Source: CAVWDI01 sp963753725 (lineage in GTDB: Bacteria > Chloroflexota > Anaerolineae > Anaerolineales > UBA4823). From it: a stretch of 64,000 nucleotides of DNA. This document shows, piece after piece, positions 1 to 10,322 of this stretch. The position numbers were made by a program, and so were the translations under genes. The notes below the pieces were generated by a model, which was given only the letters and a program-made list of their open reading frames with translations, was not told the origin of the DNA and searched no databases. Location of the stretch: assembly GCA_963753725.1 (NCBI GenBank), contig CAVWDI010000010.1, positions 248,001 to 312,000 of the forward strand, written 5' to 3'. Positions within the stretch are counted from its first letter, which is position 1. Each line of letters starts with the position of its first letter.

Positions 1-532
1 CGGAGAATCCGTGTTTGCGCAAGAATTCCACGGCCTTGTTTGTGATTATACCGAGATCGCGATATGTGGCTAGGACGGTATATTCTGCCTCCTGGCTTGG
101 TGAAGTATTAATGCGCTCCTGATCCATTTTCATTGTGAGAACGATGACGTTAGGAAACAAGGCAGCTTTATTCTGAAATACCCATTGCGCGGGGAGATGT
201 GTATAACCTATACTGCATGCGCCCAACGAGATCACATAATTCTCAAATTCGCACAATAGGTGTTCCGCGATGTGCGTTTTTGGCTGTGTTGGATTATCTT
301 TTATCGACTTGATGGATCGGTTAACCCCACTCATCATCTTCGCAAGCACCGGAATTACTTTGGGATTTTTTGTGTCATCACCGAGCTTAAATTTTTCCTG
401 TATGATCTCGAACCGCAGGGGAGAATACGCGTTGGGCTGTACCGCGCCAGGAACTTTTGCAAGCTCCGCTTCCTGTACAGCCATATTTGAGAAAAAACGA
501 TTGACGAAACGAACCATAAATGTTGATTTCAT
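1..532 (-). CDS. 4Fe-4S / epoxyqueuosine-reductase-like protein, N-terminal part, cut by window edge
   Basis: An open frame runs without a stop from an ATG at 532 down to base 1, so the gene continues outside the window. The start is preceded by AAAGG with about 7 nt spacing. The visible 177 residues include NRSIKSIKDNP, a segment SLGACSIGYTHLP and a run reading NKAALFPNVIVLTMKMD followed by LGIITNKAVEFLRKHGF. This pattern matches, from memory, the N-terminal region of QueG-like proteins with a C-terminal double 4Fe-4S domain found in anaerobes. The Fe-S cysteines would lie beyond the edge and cannot be seen. The gene is divergent from the TetR gene downstream. The family call is moderately sure; the substrate is unknown. 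Confidence 0.6.
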   Translation of the reverse strand, partial: MKSTFMVRFVNRFFSNMAVQEAELAKVPGAVQPNAYSPLRFEIIQEKFKLGDDTKNPKVIPVLAKMMSGVNRSIKSIKDNPTQPKTHIAEHLLCEFENYVISLGACSIGYTHLPAQWVFQNKAALFPNVIVLTMKMDQERINTSPSQEAEYTVLATYRDLGIITNKAVEFLRKHGFS

Positions 533-842
533 TGTCTAACCTTTCACCGCGGCTGTATTTACGTGCGCCAATTCTAATCGAGGGGATGTCAAAAGCCATA
601 TTCATTTCAGCTAGACTGCTTATGCGACATCATAATCAGAGTGCGCTCCTTTATCGGTCACACTACCGGGACTCTTTGGTGCAGAGTGTGGGACCCCAGC
701 AAGGGTGGGTGATAACCTTTCATTTTTTGACCCTCGCGTGGAATACTGTAACGCAATAGAATTCATCCATCCATTTTCCAGTGACTGACTGCTCAATGTA
801 AAATTCTTTAAATCGAAAAATTGACCTGAAAATCCAGAAGTA
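533..842. other. intergenic stretch, no gene seen
   Basis: About 310 bases between two divergent genes. The short frames here have no ribosome binding site and no recognisable protein pattern. It presumably carries the promoter of the left-edge gene, but I cannot place -35/-10 boxes for it with confidence. Confidence 0.5.
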
Positions 843-878
843 TTACATGTGTACAATAGATTACATCTGTACTATAAT
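843..878 (+). promoter_or_regulatory. Promoter with two 18-bp direct repeats, probable TetR autoregulatory operator
   Basis: Two copies of TTACATSTGTACWATA start at 843 and 861, exactly 18 bp apart. They overlap a good sigma-70-type promoter: TGTACA at 850-855, 17 nt, TATAAT at 873-878. Placement immediately before the TetR-family gene suggests that this regulator binds here and represses itself. Binding by TetR is inference; the repeats and promoter boxes are seen. Confidence 0.55.
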
Positions 879-943
879 TTATAAGCCAGTACCAATCAAT
901 AACACTAGTGAATAAATGTACAAAAAGCAAGCGAGTACGATCT

Positions 944-1552
944 ATGATCAATTCTTATTCAAATGATCCCCGTGCGGTGCGAACCAGGCAGGCGCTGCAG
1001 CAGTCCTTCATAGAATTACTGCAAACTAAGGTTTATCAAAAAATCACTGTAACAGATATTACTGGGAGAGCCGGATTTGCCCGGCACACTTTCTATAATC
1101 ATTATGAAACCAAAGATGACTTGTTCAACAATTTGATTGATTCAGTCTTAGACAAATACTTCTCAAATTTAGTAAAATGGGATTTCTATCTTGCTGACCC
1201 CGAAGAAGAATTAAAAATGTACACTATATTCTTTCAGGTATGGAGAGATAATATCGAAATCGTAAAAATTTTAAATAAAATTGATATTGATCTCCTGCTG
1301 ATTGAGCGTTTAAAAACCTACTTCTTTGAATATTATTACGACCGCGTCAAGCTAGAGATTCCAGGTGTTGATCTTGAATTAGCCAAATATATAATAAACT
1401 TCAACGCCTACACGCTACTGGGAATTCTGAAACCCTGGCTGCGAGATGAAATGAGGTATCCTCCCGAAGTAATGGCGGGATTCTTGATCCAGCTGACCGG
1501 TTCCTCTCAGAGGAAAAAGGCAGTTGAGATGTTTAAGAAAATAATCAAATAA
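944..1552 (+). CDS. TetR/AcrR family transcriptional regulator
   Basis: A 202-residue protein with an N-terminal TetR helix-turn-helix (about residues 34-55, ITVTDITGRAGFARHTFYNHY pattern) and a C-terminal all-helical region resembling the TetR_C_33-type domain, where ligand sensing and dimerisation usually occur. I chose the ATG at 944 because the conserved part (NDPRAVRTRQAL) follows directly. An in-frame GTG at 908 would add 12 residues but has no Shine-Dalgarno sequence. A promoter with 18-bp direct repeats lies just upstream. The following flavodoxin gene is 32 bp downstream on the same strand and is the likely co-regulated target. Confidence 0.85.
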   Translation: MINSYSNDPRAVRTRQALQQSFIELLQTKVYQKITVTDITGRAGFARHTFYNHYETKDDLFNNLIDSVLDKYFSNLVKWDFYLADPEEELKMYTIFFQVWRDNIEIVKILNKIDIDLLLIERLKTYFFEYYYDRVKLEIPGVDLELAKYIINFNAYTLLGILKPWLRDEMRYPPEVMAGFLIQLTGSSQRKKAVEMFKKIIK

Positions 1553-1584
1553 ATAGATGTATTTACCCTTATAATTTAATATAG

Positions 1585-2088
1585 ATGAAAACACCTATGA
1601 TTTTAGCGGCATATGGGACAAAATATGGTTCAACGCAGGAAGTTGCCGAGGCGGTTGCAGCAGCGCTGGGTGAAAGTGGAATAACTGTAGATGTGCAGCA
1701 GGCTCGGGAAGTGCGCTCACTCGTGGAGTACGACGCGGTCGTTTTGGGGGCACCGCTGTACATGTACCGCTGGCATAAGGATGCGCATAATTTCCTGAAG
1801 CGGCACCGCAAATCCCTCATGCAGCTGCCAGCTGCAGTTTTCGCGCTCGGTCCAGTTCATGATCCTCATGACGAGCAGGAGTGGCAGGATTTGCGCGCGC
1901 AACTTGATAAAGAGCTGGAAAAGCACCCCTGGTTTAAACCGGTAGAGATACAAATGTTTGGCGGCAGGTTCAATCCGGATAAACTGCGCTTCCCGATTAA
2001 TTTAATGGCGGGTAGTGAACCAGCAACCGATATTCGTGACTGGAGCGCGATCCGCACCTGGGGGAGCAGCCTGGCCAGCAAGCTTTAG
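1585..2088 (+). CDS. Flavodoxin-domain protein (HemG-like)
   Basis: A 167-residue single-domain protein with the FMN-phosphate loop near the N-terminus (YGTKYGSTQEVAEAVA), followed by VLGAPLYMYRWHKDA, which is typical of menaquinone-dependent protoporphyrinogen oxidase/flavodoxin-like proteins. Related proteins are cytoplasmic electron carriers or HemG-type oxidases; no haem genes are nearby, so a general flavodoxin role is the safer reading. It probably shares a transcript with the TetR gene 32 bp upstream and ends in a short tail without an obvious terminator. Confidence 0.75.
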   Translation: MKTPMILAAYGTKYGSTQEVAEAVAAALGESGITVDVQQAREVRSLVEYDAVVLGAPLYMYRWHKDAHNFLKRHRKSLMQLPAAVFALGPVHDPHDEQEWQDLRAQLDKELEKHPWFKPVEIQMFGGRFNPDKLRFPINLMAGSEPATDIRDWSAIRTWGSSLASKL

Positions 2089-2432
2089 ACTGATTAGACG
2101 CTATGGAGCGGCAATAAATTTTTCCAAACCGAAAATTTTCAGGTGATTGCCAGGAGGGGAGTTTTCCAATATACTATTAAGGAAATATCACACAACAAAC
2201 CGATGGTTGGATATTGGTTCGGGGAGTAACTTCACCTCCCACTTCGCTCTCTCTAGAACAAAGGGTGAGAGCTTTGAACATTCAATAGGAGAAATCAGAA
2301 TCAGAATTAATATCTTTTTGACTGGTTTTTTGCTATTCTCTGCCTGGATGGCAGTCACCCATGATTTCTCCTGGAAATTGTAGACAGGCAATTGGTGAGT
2401 ACGGTACATCACTTTAAAGGAGGAGAAAATGA
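2089..2432. other. intergenic stretch, ribosome binding site only
   Basis: About 340 bases with no credible gene. It contains the AAAGGAGGAG Shine-Dalgarno sequence (about 2415-2424) for the next lipoprotein. No promoter could be assigned. Confidence 0.5.
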
Positions 2433-4887
2433 ATGGAAGGAATGGAGTTAATTTACATCATCGGCATTTTACTTCTTCTGGCGGGGTGTACAGCGCCCGA
2501 GCTCGAAGTCACACCAGAACTAAAACCTACCCGAGTCCTGTCATCCGCGTTACCTCCATCGGATACTCCATTAGAACTGTTGCCGTCCCAACCCTCAGAT
2601 ACAGTAACACCGCCTACACTCACGCAAGGTGCCACCATCACCGTCACGAATCCATCCGACAGCGATCCTGGCAGCCTGAGAAAAGCATTGGAAATTGCGC
2701 AGGATTACGACACGATCACTTTCGATACGGCTGTTTTTCCAATCGACGCTCCCATCACAATCCCGATCACAAGCGAATTACCCCACATTAAAACTAACAA
2801 CCTGACCCTGGACGCCAGTGAGGCCGGCGTTGTCCTGGATGGCAGCCAGGTGCCAGGGGATTGGACGGCGGGGCTGCAAATTGTGAACAGCAGTGAGAAC
2901 ACCATCCGGGGATTAAAAATATCCAATTTCTCTGGACCGGGGATCGCCATCAGCGGTGATTCAAGAAATAATTTTATTGGAGGTGATCGCGATCAAGGTG
3001 TTGGACCTTTTGGGGAGGGAAATATGCTTACCGAAAACGGGCAGGGCATCAGCCTGGCAGAAACCGGGACGACACTGAACACTTTCGCCGGCAACCTGAT
3101 CGGTACGGATGCCAGGGGAAGTGCTGCATTGGGCAATCTCGGAGATGGTATTTCAATTTCGAGGGAGCAAACGGTAACACGATCGGTCCGGACAATCTAA
3201 TTGCCTACAACGACTGGACTGGCGTACATGTCTCGCATGAAGGAACACTGAATAACACCATAACCCGGAACAGCATCCACCACAATGGATGGAAGGGCAT
3301 TTACCTGCAGGGAGGCAACGCCATGCTGCCCCCCCGGTTATCTTCAAATTTGACCTGGCCTCCGGCACTATAGTGGGCGCCGCATGTCCCAACTGTCAGG
3401 TGGAAATCTTCTCGAACAACAACCTTGCTGAAATGATTGGCGAGCACCAGACACTTGGTGATGTCAAAGGCGGTGAAATCTACGAAGGCAGTGTAAAAGC
3501 AGATGGGAATGGCGAATTTACTTACTCTCAAGACCCTCCCTTTACCGCTCCCCACCTGACAGCCACAAATACCGATGCGGATGGGAGCACGAGCGTTTTC
3601 TCGTGGTCGGGTACGGTAACAATGGGAGTCCTGGCTCTGCAGCGTGGGAACAATCAAATCAGAACTGTATTCCAACCCAAGCAGTTCGGAGAGCTGGTGG
3701 TCAACCGCATCGGAACCCAATTCGACAGCTTCGGTCCCGGGGAATCGTATGATCTTGGAATATACAACCTGGGTGTAAAAAGAGCCCGGGTCGCTATAGC
3801 AGGTCTTGAACCTGAGCTGGTTGACTGGACAAAACCCGAGCTCGATATTGACTTAAGCCATGATGAGGTATTCACCAGGATGGCTGACAAAGGATTGACC
3901 ATCACTTATGTGCTTACCTTTTGGGATAAGGATACTTATCCAAATTTGGAAAGTGTGCCTTGTTCAAGATTTGAATCGGATGCCGAGGTCGAGCGTTACA
4001 AGGATTTTGTGCTCTTTATTGTGGACAGTTTTATCGACAGGGTTCAGTACTTCGAAATCTGGAACGAGCCGGATATTGCTAAGTATTGCCCGAAATGGAT
4101 AAAGGTGGAGAATTATAAAAATCTCGTCAGGCACGTAGTGCCAGCAGTCAAGGATGAATATCCTGATGCAAAAATTGTGGTAGGCGGTGTCTCTAATACC
4201 GCTTTCCCAGAAGCTTTAGATTACCTGGTTGACCTGATTGATTTAGACATTATGCCCATGGTGGACGTCATTTCCTGGCACCCGATGTATGGGACCTCGC
4301 CAGAATATGATCTCTACAGAGACTACTATTATGGATATCCAGAGTTGGTGCAAAAGTTAAAGAATATCGCAGATGCAAACAGCTTTCACGGTGAATTCCA
4401 GGCGGATGAGATCGGCTGGAGTACGCCGGCAAACGCGGTTCAAGATCAACCCTGGATATACAGCCCTATCAAGGCTGCCAAATACTTAGGCCGTGGCATC
4501 GTTATGCACCTGGGTATGGATGTTGGTGTGGGGGTTGGTGATGGAGATGATATCGTCAGAAGCCTATCTACTGTTATGGCTGGTGCTGATCCTGAGAACC
4601 GGCCAATCCAAATTCAATGCCCGGGGATAGATATTGTCAAATATACCTTTTCTTTACCTGATGATGGAAGCCTGATTGCAATGTGGACGGACGGCGCAGC
4701 CGTTGACCATGATCCTGGGATCGAAGCTGTACTTACTATCCCAGGTTTTTCAGCAAGTGAAGCGGTAGGTATCGATGTCCTGTATGGCTTCGAACAGGAA
4801 TTGATTACTGAAACGGTGAACGGAGACCTGGTTATTCGTGACCTGCTGGTTAAGGATTATCCGCTGATCATACGGCTCACGGAATAA
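2433..4887 (+). CDS. Secreted beta-helix plus glycoside-hydrolase-like lipoprotein, two frameshifts
   Basis: After two frame corrections this is one lipoprotein of about 818 residues. It begins with a lipoprotein signal (LLLLAGC), a Pro/Thr-rich linker, then a right-handed parallel beta-helix (repeated N-T-I-x-G-L and N-x-I-G-x-D motifs). The C-terminal 400 residues look like a clan GH-A glycoside hydrolase: FEIWNEPD offers the acid/base Glu, and ADEIGWST a possible nucleophile Glu. Breaks: near 3163 one T appears missing (continuing as FEGANGNTIGPDN), and near 3333 one C is missing from a run of seven Cs (continuing PPPVIFKFD). Both repairs restore conserved beta-helix text, so sequencing indels are as likely as decay. 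Probably an extracellular polysaccharide-active protein; the substrate is unknown. Confidence 0.6.
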
Positions 4888-5002
4888 ACTTCGCCTTAAA
4901 AAACCTTCATGGTCTGTGCAATCCCATTGCATAATACCAAAATTAAACGTAGATGTGCGCGTGAATATAATGTTGGGCGCCATGGTGAATTATAATGAAA
5001 AC

Positions 5003-5550
5003 ATGCAAACGAGAAATAACTTACGACAAATAGTAGTAGTAATGTTCCTGGTTGTACTAGCGGCATGTAATGCTACCGTGGATGCCCCCTTATCAACTGA
5101 CATTCACTCAAACGGCTGCCAAAATGAATATTGAGATCCCAACGGTTACGGAAATAGCGAATCAAAACTGGGTGATTGTCACCAAGGAGATCGCGGAAGG
5201 AATGGGAATTACATCGTTGCTGAGAGAGAGCGATGATTTTTGGGCGCCGTCGGTATCCGATATCTTGAAGCTTGAAGAGAAAATAGATGAGTATTTGAAC
5301 CAGAAATCCAATCAATTTTATCGTCAACCGCCAGTGTGGGAGCGGCTGGATGAGTATCAACGTCAATATATTGGATTTGAGCGTGACGGGAAGACAAATT
5401 ATCTACGGCAATTACTTTTGTGACAACATGGGTAAAAACTGGCGCCAGGAATTTGTATTTGTGTTCGATGGTGGTGATTGTTTCTTTCAAGTTGAATACG
5501 ATGTAGAGAGCGGAACGTTCATCAAGCTGTGGGTAAATGGAGAATCGTAA
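5003..5550 (+). CDS. Small lipoprotein of unknown function, two frameshifts
   Basis: A reading frame starting MQTRNNLRQ has a lipoprotein signal ending in LVVLAAC. Removing one C from the C5 run near 5090 and one base near 5390 joins three fragments into about 181 residues, with coherent text across both joins (for example GKQIIYGNYFCDN). The C-terminal half has the look of a small beta-rich secreted domain with a Cys pair (NYFCDN and GGDCFF). I do not recognise the family. It is followed closely by a second small lipoprotein, so the two may form a unit. Confidence 0.5.
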
Positions 5551-5590
5551 TGACGCGAGGACAGCGTTCTGTGTATTGGTAATACCAAAG

Positions 5591-6014
5591 ATGATGAAAC
5601 TCATAAGAACAGTCTTTTTCGCTGCGCTCCTGTTAACCATGATTGGTTGTGCATTGGATCTGAATAATCAAACGGGTGCAATACCTAAAGAGAAATGGTG
5701 TGATAATGATGAGGACATACCATGGTCTGGATGTTGGCGCGAGATTGAACAAATTGATTGTGAAACCGGGGATGAATTTGAACCTGATGAGACGATTGGC
5801 GAACTGCGACTTAAAATCTGACGGCAGTTATTCTATCACCTGGCATCCTTTTGAATCTTATACAGACTACGCAGGTTCATACAAGTTAAACAAAGCCGAG
5901 GACAGGATCACCTTCGATCATACCGATACACCAGGATTTGATGGTAATGGTTTCTTTTTAATCAGAGAAATTGGCGATTTGGAACTGATCGATATTTGGT
6001 TCGGAACCTTTTAA
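5591..6014 (+). CDS. Small lipoprotein of unknown function, one frameshift
   Basis: Starts MMKLIRTVFF with a lipobox (LLTMIGC). One extra A in the AAAA run near 5812 separates the two halves. With it removed, the frame reads on as LKSDGSYSITWHPF and gives about 140 residues. The mature part contains two Cys in the N-terminal third (CDNDEDIPWSGCW) and a lipocalin-like strand-rich C-terminus ending IDIWFGTF, similar in style to small secreted domains that end in a conserved strand. The function is unknown. It lies 40 bp after the preceding lipoprotein. Confidence 0.5.
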
Positions 6015-6108
6015 AAAGATTCAAACTCAGCACCGGAGATCGTTTCTTGCGGTTACGTGTTTCGTAAAAATAGCTGGGACAAAAGGTGTCAAAAGGCAGT
6101 CTCTCAAA

Positions 6109-6468
6109 ATGGAAAAGTCGGTTACCTCTTGTCTAACATGTGTAAAAATAAATAATGGAGTCAAAGGGGTACTGCTGGCCGTTAGCGCTAGCGTTGTCAC
6201 GATGGGGGTGGCCGTCCTCATCATTTTGCTCGCCATTTTGATCCTGTTGGAGCCGCATAACTGCAGCGCCATGGGTCGTGCCCTGCTGGTTCTGTGGGGG
6301 ACGATAGCTGCGGTGTTCCTGACCAGTGTCGTCGTGGTGGGAGTTGTGGCGTGGAAGATCATTCCAGACACTTCTGGACGCGTGGCGATTGTGGCTGTAT
6401 ATGGATTGGCGATGCTAGTGAGCTATGTCTTTATTGCCTTCGGGCTGATGGTGGTTTTTAACTGCTGA
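6109..6468 (+). CDS. Small membrane protein, three predicted TM helices
   Basis: A 119-residue protein with an N-terminal cytoplasmic stretch containing a CxxC pair (SCLTCVK) followed by three strongly hydrophobic helices (about residues 20-47, 58-85 and 92-117). AAAAGG lies about 12 nt before the ATG. No family recognised. It is convergent with the LuxR/NB-ARC gene, whose end is 24 bp away. Confidence 0.5.
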   Translation: MEKSVTSCLTCVKINNGVKGVLLAVSASVVTMGVAVLIILLAILILLEPHNCSAMGRALLVLWGTIAAVFLTSVVVVGVVAWKIIPDTSGRVAIVAVYGLAMLVSYVFIAFGLMVVFNC

Positions 6469-6492
6469 AGTTCTGTGCGACTGAATACTCTA

Positions 6493-8917
6493 TCAACTTT
6501 TCGGACCAATCAATTCAACAATTAATTCATCCATCTCCAATTCCTGACCGCGTTCCAGGGCAGCGGCATAGCTCTCCTGGGGTAGTTCATCCTCAAGTAA
6601 AGCAAGCAATTCCTGCGCGCTGTCTCTGATGGGTCCTTCCAGCATCCTGGAAGTTTGACTGGCAGGATGTTTTATTACCACTGCCAGCAGCTCAACTGCC
6701 TGCTCTGGGTTACCCTGGGCTGTTCTCACGCGGGCAAACTCATAAAAGAGATTGATTATGTCGCGGATAAAACCAACCTCTTGAGTTATCTTTAAACACT
6801 GAAGTAGATATACTTCAGCTTCGGTGATTTTTCCTTCCGATATGGCTACCTTGCCCAAATATTTACTCGAGGTTTGTATCGCATAGTGGAAGCCAAACTC
6901 CTGCGATATTTTTAGACAACGTTGATAATATACTCTGGCTGCCTCGTACTCACGATTTGCCAAAGTCACGTGACCCAGAACAATTAAGGGTAAAGTCGAA
7001 TCCATTACATTTTCGATTTCTTCATAAAGGTTCAAGCTTGATTCTGCATGCCGCCTTGCTCCGGCGTAGTCTTCAATTAATAAGGAGCCCAGACTAACCG
7101 CCCACAACGTATATGCTGCCAGCCATTTGTCATCAATTTCAGTGACCGTCTTGACCATTTTGCTTAATGCTTTGTTGTATTCTGTAATCAGGTTTAGAAA
7201 ATAAGCGTTCAAACTCAGACTGGGGAGCGCATGTACCAACGCCGCAGGTTGGTCCAACTTCTGAAGTATCTCCACACCCTCTTTCGCCAATTCAAATCCC
7301 TGCTCAGAAAGACCCAACCAGGCCATGAAATACGCCTGGTAGGCCATTGCTAGACCACGCAAGGCTGCAGATTCCTGGTCCTGCTCTCCCGGCAGCGCGT
7401 GGACAGCCTGCGAGAACAGCGCCATCCCTGCGTGGTGAGAGCCTCGAATCCAGTAAAGCTGCCAGAAGCCATGGATAAACATCCATATCTGGGGTACATT
7501 TTTTTGATCCAGATAGTATCGCCAGGCGGCGCGCACATTTTCAATATCAGCTTCAATCTCGGCGAGCGCTAGCATTTGCCTACTGCCTTTGAGATCTTCC
7601 CAGCGCTGCTTCATAAACTCTGCATAGTAGGCAGCGTGTGTACCTTGAGCGGAGAAGCTGGTTTCTGGTGTACCCTCAAGCCGCTCCTGAGCGCACTGCC
7701 GCAGTAGTTCGTGGACCTCCAGGCGGTCAGAGTCCGGATTGTGGCTGAGGAAAGATTTGTTGACCAATCCCGCCAACTGCTGGAGAGTGGCTCCCGTAAC
7801 CTGCTGGGCTGCTTCGCGCGTAAATCCACTTCTGAAAACCGATAGACGCATGAATATCTCCTGCTCAGTAGGATGCAATAAGGACCACGAGTGATCAAAA
7901 ACGGCGTGGATACTGCGGTGACGCTGCGGAGCATCACGCACTTCAGATACCAGGATTTTTAAACTTTTATCGAGTTCCCTGGCAATTTCATCTACATTGA
8001 GGATATTAAGCCAGGCAGCCGCTAACTCGATTGCCAGCGGCATGCCCTGCACGGTTTGACAAATATTTGTGATTTGTCCCAGTTCGTCGGGAGCAGGGTG
8101 AAATCCGGGGCTAACTTTGCGAGCGCTTTGCACAAACAAGGTGACGGCATCATAATTCTGGGGGTCTTCAGATTTTATTTGACTCGGGAGACCCATCCCG
8201 CCAACATAGAGAACCGTCTCGCTTTGCAGGTTGAGTTTTTCACGGGAGGTGGCCAGTATCTTCACCTCAGGAGCGGCCAGGAGAATGCCGCTGACGATAC
8301 CCACCCCGTCCAGCAAGTGTTCAAAATTATCCATCACCAGAAAAAGCTGCTTCTTCTTCAGATAACGCAGCAGCTGGTGCTGTGGGTCTTCTTGTGTTGC
8401 CAGGGGAAATTTCACTGCTTCAGCGATCGTTTGGACCAGGTGTTCGACCGAACGAATGGGCGCCAGTGAAACAAAACAACACCCGTCAACGAAATCCTCA
8501 GCCGCTGCTTTTGCCGCTTTCAACGCCAGGCGTGTCTTGCCAATGCCTCCTGGACCTGTGAGCGTAAGCAAACGGGTCTCCATTAAGACCTGTCTAATTT
8601 CCGCTAATTCATCCTCACGCCCGACAAACGGGGTTGTTTCGGCTGGCAGACTGACTTTTGGCTTAGCCGCGCTTACCTGGTCTCCATCCAATAAGCCCAA
8701 GCCTTTTGCCCGCCTGACCGCCTCCCTGCGGTTTTTTACATACAGTTTGTTGATGATTTCTGTGAACGTAATCTTTGACTGTGCTCTCTGAGAGATGCAG
8801 GCGTTCTGCGATCTCGCGGTTTGTCAGTCGTTCCGACAGGAGATTCAACACTTCTTGTTCACGCCAGGTCAGGTCGTCTATATCCACTGATTCAGTGGAT
8901 ATATCACCATTGTTCAT
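6493..8917 (-). CDS. LuxR-HTH / NB-ARC STAND ATPase regulator with TPR-like C-terminus, one frameshift
   Basis: The N-terminal fragment carries a LuxR-type helix-turn-helix (LTWREQEVLNLLSERLTNREIA, then LHLSESTVKDYV). One extra base near 8752 breaks the frame; removing it gives KDYVTEIINKLYVKNRREAV, the canonical end of the HTH, and joins to the ATPase. Next come a Walker A (GPGGIGKTRLA), a Walker B-like segment (LFLVMDNFEHLL) and a long helical TPR-like sensor region up to the C-terminus. The repaired length is about 807 residues. STAND regulators of this form switch on ligand binding to the helical repeats. AAAAGGAAGT precedes the ATG. It is divergent from the 32-residue-repeat lipoprotein, which is a candidate target. 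Confidence 0.8.
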
Positions 8918-9163
8918 TACTTCCTTTTCGTAGGATAACTAATCGACATTTCAACTTAATTTTTTCGAAATATCCACCTGCAGAAATACCATCCTTTTAC
9001 CATCCAAAAGATGGATGACTCTGAATTCAAGTTCCTGTATATTGGTTGCATAGTGACAACGAACTGGAGGAAGAGAAAACATCCAGCATCTACCAGAAGA
9101 AATCATGTCGTCGAAGTTAGCGGTCAGTGTAAACCTAATTATATTCTATCAAAGGAGAAAAAA

Positions 9164-10102
9164 ATGAATACCAAAACTTTATCCATCAGTATGTTGGTCA
9201 GCTTGACCCTGGTGAGCGTTATCTTCGTTTCAGCTTGCTCACCCTTTGCCCAAGCCCCTGTTGCCAAGGCTCAGTCATACACTGCTGAAGAGATTCCGGT
9301 TGTCGATCCCGAAATCGTTCAACCTTCCGAAGTAGTTGTCAATATGGAAGACTTCCTGAAGTACTGGGAAATTGATCCTGGCGAATTAGAGGCCGCACGT
9401 GAGGCAGCCCAGGCACTTTCCCAAATCTACAACTTTGACGAAGAGGATTTCCTGCGGGGCTGGGAAATTGGTGCTGGCGAATTAGAGGCCGCACGTGAGG
9501 CAGCCCAGGCGCTCTCCCAAACCTACAACTTCGATGAAGAGGACTTCCTGCGAGGCTGGGAAATAAGCGCTGATGAAATTGAGGCCGCACGTGAGGCTGC
9601 ACAGCTGCTCTCTCAAACCTACGATTTCGATGAAGTAGACTTCCTGGAAGATTGGGAAATTAGCGCTGACGAATTAGTAGCTGCACGTGAGGCAGCCCAG
9701 GCACTCTCCCAAACCTACAACTTCGATGAAGAGGACTTCCTGCGAGGCTGGGAAATTAGCGCTGATGAAATTGAGGCCGCACGTGAGGCTGCACAGTTGC
9801 TCTCTCAAACCTACGATTTCGATGAGGCGGACTTCCTGGAAGATTGGGAAATTGGCGCAGACGAACTAGCGGCTGCACGCCAGGCTGCGCAGGTTCTCTC
9901 ACAATCCTACGAGTTCGATGAGGCGGACTTCCTGCGAGATTGGGAAATTGGCGCAGACGAACTAGCGGCTGCACGCCAGGCTGCGCAGGTTCTCTCACAA
10001 TCCTACGAGTTCGATGAAGAGGGCTTCTTGAAGTATTGGGAAATTGATCCTGGTGAATTAGAGGCTGCACGCCAGGTAGCAGAGATTCTCTCCAACCACT
10101 AG
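9164..10102 (+). CDS. Lipoprotein with eight acidic 32-residue helical repeats
   Basis: I chose the ATG at 9164 because AAAGGAG sits 6 nt upstream and a lipoprotein signal follows (VSVIFVSAC, lipid-modified Cys25). An in-frame upstream extension to 9011 lacks these features. After a 37-residue linker come eight tandem repeats (residues 63-312) with consensus DFLxxWEIxAxELxAAR followed by xAAQxLSQxYxFDEx. Each unit predicts one amphipathic helix flanked by acidic turns and an invariant Trp. The protein is strongly acidic and should be displayed on the outside of the cytoplasmic membrane. I do not recognise the repeat. A perfect rho-independent terminator follows. It could be a binding scaffold or surface-layer component; no function is claimed. 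Confidence 0.8.
   Translation: MNTKTLSISMLVSLTLVSVIFVSACSPFAQAPVAKAQSYTAEEIPVVDPEIVQPSEVVVNMEDFLKYWEIDPGELEAAREAAQALSQIYNFDEEDFLRGWEIGAGELEAAREAAQALSQTYNFDEEDFLRGWEISADEIEAAREAAQLLSQTYDFDEVDFLEDWEISADELVAAREAAQALSQTYNFDEEDFLRGWEISADEIEAAREAAQLLSQTYDFDEADFLEDWEIGADELAAARQAAQVLSQSYEFDEADFLRDWEIGADELAAARQAAQVLSQSYEFDEEGFLKYWEIDPGELEAARQVAEILSNH
9350..10099 (+). repeat. 96-bp in-frame tandem repeat array, 7.8 copies
   Basis: Seven complete 96-bp units and one shortened last unit encode the 32-residue repeats. Neighbouring units differ mainly at third positions and at a few residues. Units 3 and 5, units 4 and 5, and units 6 and 7 are especially close, which points to recent unit duplication or unequal crossing over inside the array. 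Confidence 0.85.
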
Positions 10103-10142
10103 GTGAAAGTAATAAGTCCAATTGGGGCATCGATTTTATATT

Positions 10143-10174
10143 CACCGCTCAACAGAAATGTTGAGCGGTGTTTT
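10143..10174 (+). terminator. Rho-independent terminator after the repeat lipoprotein
   Basis: A perfect 12-bp stem (CACCGCTCAACA paired with TGTTGAGCGGTG) with a GAAA tetraloop is followed directly by TTTT. It lies 41 bp after the stop codon of the repeat lipoprotein. Confidence 0.85.
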
Positions 10175-10322
10175 GCTTACATTATGCTGTTGAAAACATG
10201 TGGATTCTCGAAAATTTGAAGCTGATATTTAACAAATAGATCAATTGGGATCGTTTCCGAGACTGCCAAAATGGAGCTAAACAAGATAAAATGAGTATAT
10301 CTAAGATTAAGAGGATGCCCAA

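Noticed and set aside
2147..2383. Short plus-strand frame before the beta-helix lipoprotein
   Set aside because: No ribosome site, no domain, low-complexity translation.
9011..9163. N-terminal extension of the repeat lipoprotein
   Set aside because: The extension places 51 residues before a clear lipoprotein signal, and AAAGGAG sits exactly before the ATG at 9164.
9350..10099. CRISPR-like array
   Set aside because: The 96-bp units are coding, contiguous and have no unique spacers.
9339..10145. Minus-strand Pro/Arg-rich frames opposite the repeat lipoprotein
   Set aside because: They are the antisense of the repeats; the plus-strand protein has signal, ribosome site and terminator.
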